Below, one piece after another: positions 63,613 to 64,000 of a stretch of DNA of 64,000 bases (position 1 is the first letter of the stretch; the number at the start of each line of letters is the position of its first letter). The notes below the pieces were generated by a model. It saw only the letters and a list, made by a program, of their open reading frames with translations. It did not search any database and was not told the origin of the DNA. This stretch comes from an uncultured Roseobacter sp. Its GTDB lineage: Bacteria; Pseudomonadota; Alphaproteobacteria; Rhodobacterales; Rhodobacteraceae. The stretch lies in the NCBI RefSeq assembly GCF_947492555.1, contig NZ_CANLNE010000002.1:673501-737500 (forward strand). Reading direction: 5' to 3'. The translations under genes and the position numbers were made by a program.

Positions 63613-64000
63613 CTGCGGTGCAATCATTCTGGCCGCTGGGCTTTCACGCCGGATGGACGCGCGCAAAAAGCTGCTGATCGAGATCGACGGCATCCCGATG
63701 ATCCGCAGGGTGGTGCGGGTGGCAGCCGAGATCTGCGATGGATCCGTGACGGTTGTGACCGGGCATCAGCGTGAGGACATCGAGGCGGCGCTTGCAGGTC
63801 TTCCGGTCACATTCGTCCACAACCCGGCTTTTGAGCGCGGGCAGAAATCATCCGTCGCCTGCGGACTTGAAGCCGCTGCCGAGGCAGAGGCCACGCTGAT
63901 GATGCTCGGTGACCAGCCCTTGCTGTCTCCCAAACATCTGATCTGGTTGCTTGCTCAACATCGGGCGCAGGCCCCGCGCAGGATCACCGTACCGGTGAAC
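63605..64000 (+). CDS. MocA-like molybdenum cofactor cytidylyltransferase, 3' end outside window
   Basis: The first 132 codons of a nucleotidyltransferase, running off the window. The N-terminal CTP-binding loop is AIILAAGLSRRMDARKKLL, and MMLGDQPLLSP holds the metal-binding aspartate. MocA adds CMP to Mo-molybdopterin; CO dehydrogenase uses exactly this MCD form, so its place in the cox cluster makes sense. The ATG lies in the coxF 3' end. Confidence 0.88.
   Translation, partial: MADCGAIILAAGLSRRMDARKKLLIEIDGIPMIRRVVRVAAEICDGSVTVVTGHQREDIEAALAGLPVTFVHNPAFERGQKSSVACGLEAAAEAEATLMMLGDQPLLSPKHLIWLLAQHRAQAPRRITVPVN

Noticed and set aside
1-64000. CRISPR arrays, rRNA genes, complete insertion sequences or prophage genes
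   Set aside because: No regularly spaced repeats, rRNA signatures, transposases or phage structural genes were recognised.

Overview
The window is a high-GC alphaproteobacterial chromosome segment. Gene content points to the Rhodobacterales, most likely the marine Roseobacter group: a petP/petR regulator pair, a petABC cytochrome bc1 operon, a type II lumazine synthase under an FMN riboswitch, TPP-controlled thiBPQ, and a form I aerobic CO dehydrogenase cluster. No species can be named from the sequence alone.

Region 1 (about 0-28.6 kb) is mostly core metabolism. It holds a CoA ligase/CaiD-like pair, a glycosyltransferase, an SDR protein and ExoD. The isoprenoid block xseB-ispA-dxs and the petP-petR regulators follow, then ilvE, phoD, cobO, a DMT permease, a divergent DM13/TetR pair and aroC. 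Next come thiBPQ with its TPP riboswitch, ribH with its FMN riboswitch, a PaiB-like protein, a GST, petABC with a strong terminator, a Crp-type regulator, an ABM-type monooxygenase, mtaB-dapF and tRNA-Lys(UUU).

Region 2 (28.8-40 kb) is one long accessory operon, divergent from an Lrp/AsnC regulator. Its ten genes are a cysteine-desulfurase-like class V aminotransferase, an MFS permease with a His-rich tail, a flavin monooxygenase, two CMD/AhpD-fold proteins, an opine-dehydrogenase-family protein and a four-gene polyamine/opine-type ABC importer. Seven of the nine junctions are overlapping or very tight. This looks like a complete uptake-and-degradation pathway for a nitrogen compound, possibly also sulfur-containing, whose substrate cannot be read from the sequence. 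It is one of two candidates for an undescribed system.

Region 3 (40-49.7 kb) is AT-richer and dense in regulators. It includes a protein with an N-terminal repeat like those of extracellular contractile injection system (eCIS) cargo, fused to a phosphodiester-glycosidase (NAGPA-like) domain; this is the second main candidate. It also has a tandem-HxlR regulator divergent from a VOC protein, and a CGNR-GlxA regulator operon divergent from an alpha/beta hydrolase and an OYE/N-demethylase-like flavoprotein, with a 10-bp perfect inverted repeat between them. A LysE exporter and an orphan H-NOX gas sensor complete it.

Region 4 (49.8-64 kb) is an oppABCDF oligopeptide importer and the cox cluster (coxC-M-S-L-D-E-F plus a MocA-like gene cut by the window end). 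Together these encode the sensor/regulator, structural subunits and active-site maturation factors for aerobic CO oxidation. A 13-bp direct repeat with 21-bp period between coxC and coxM is a plausible binding site for the LytTR domain of CoxC.
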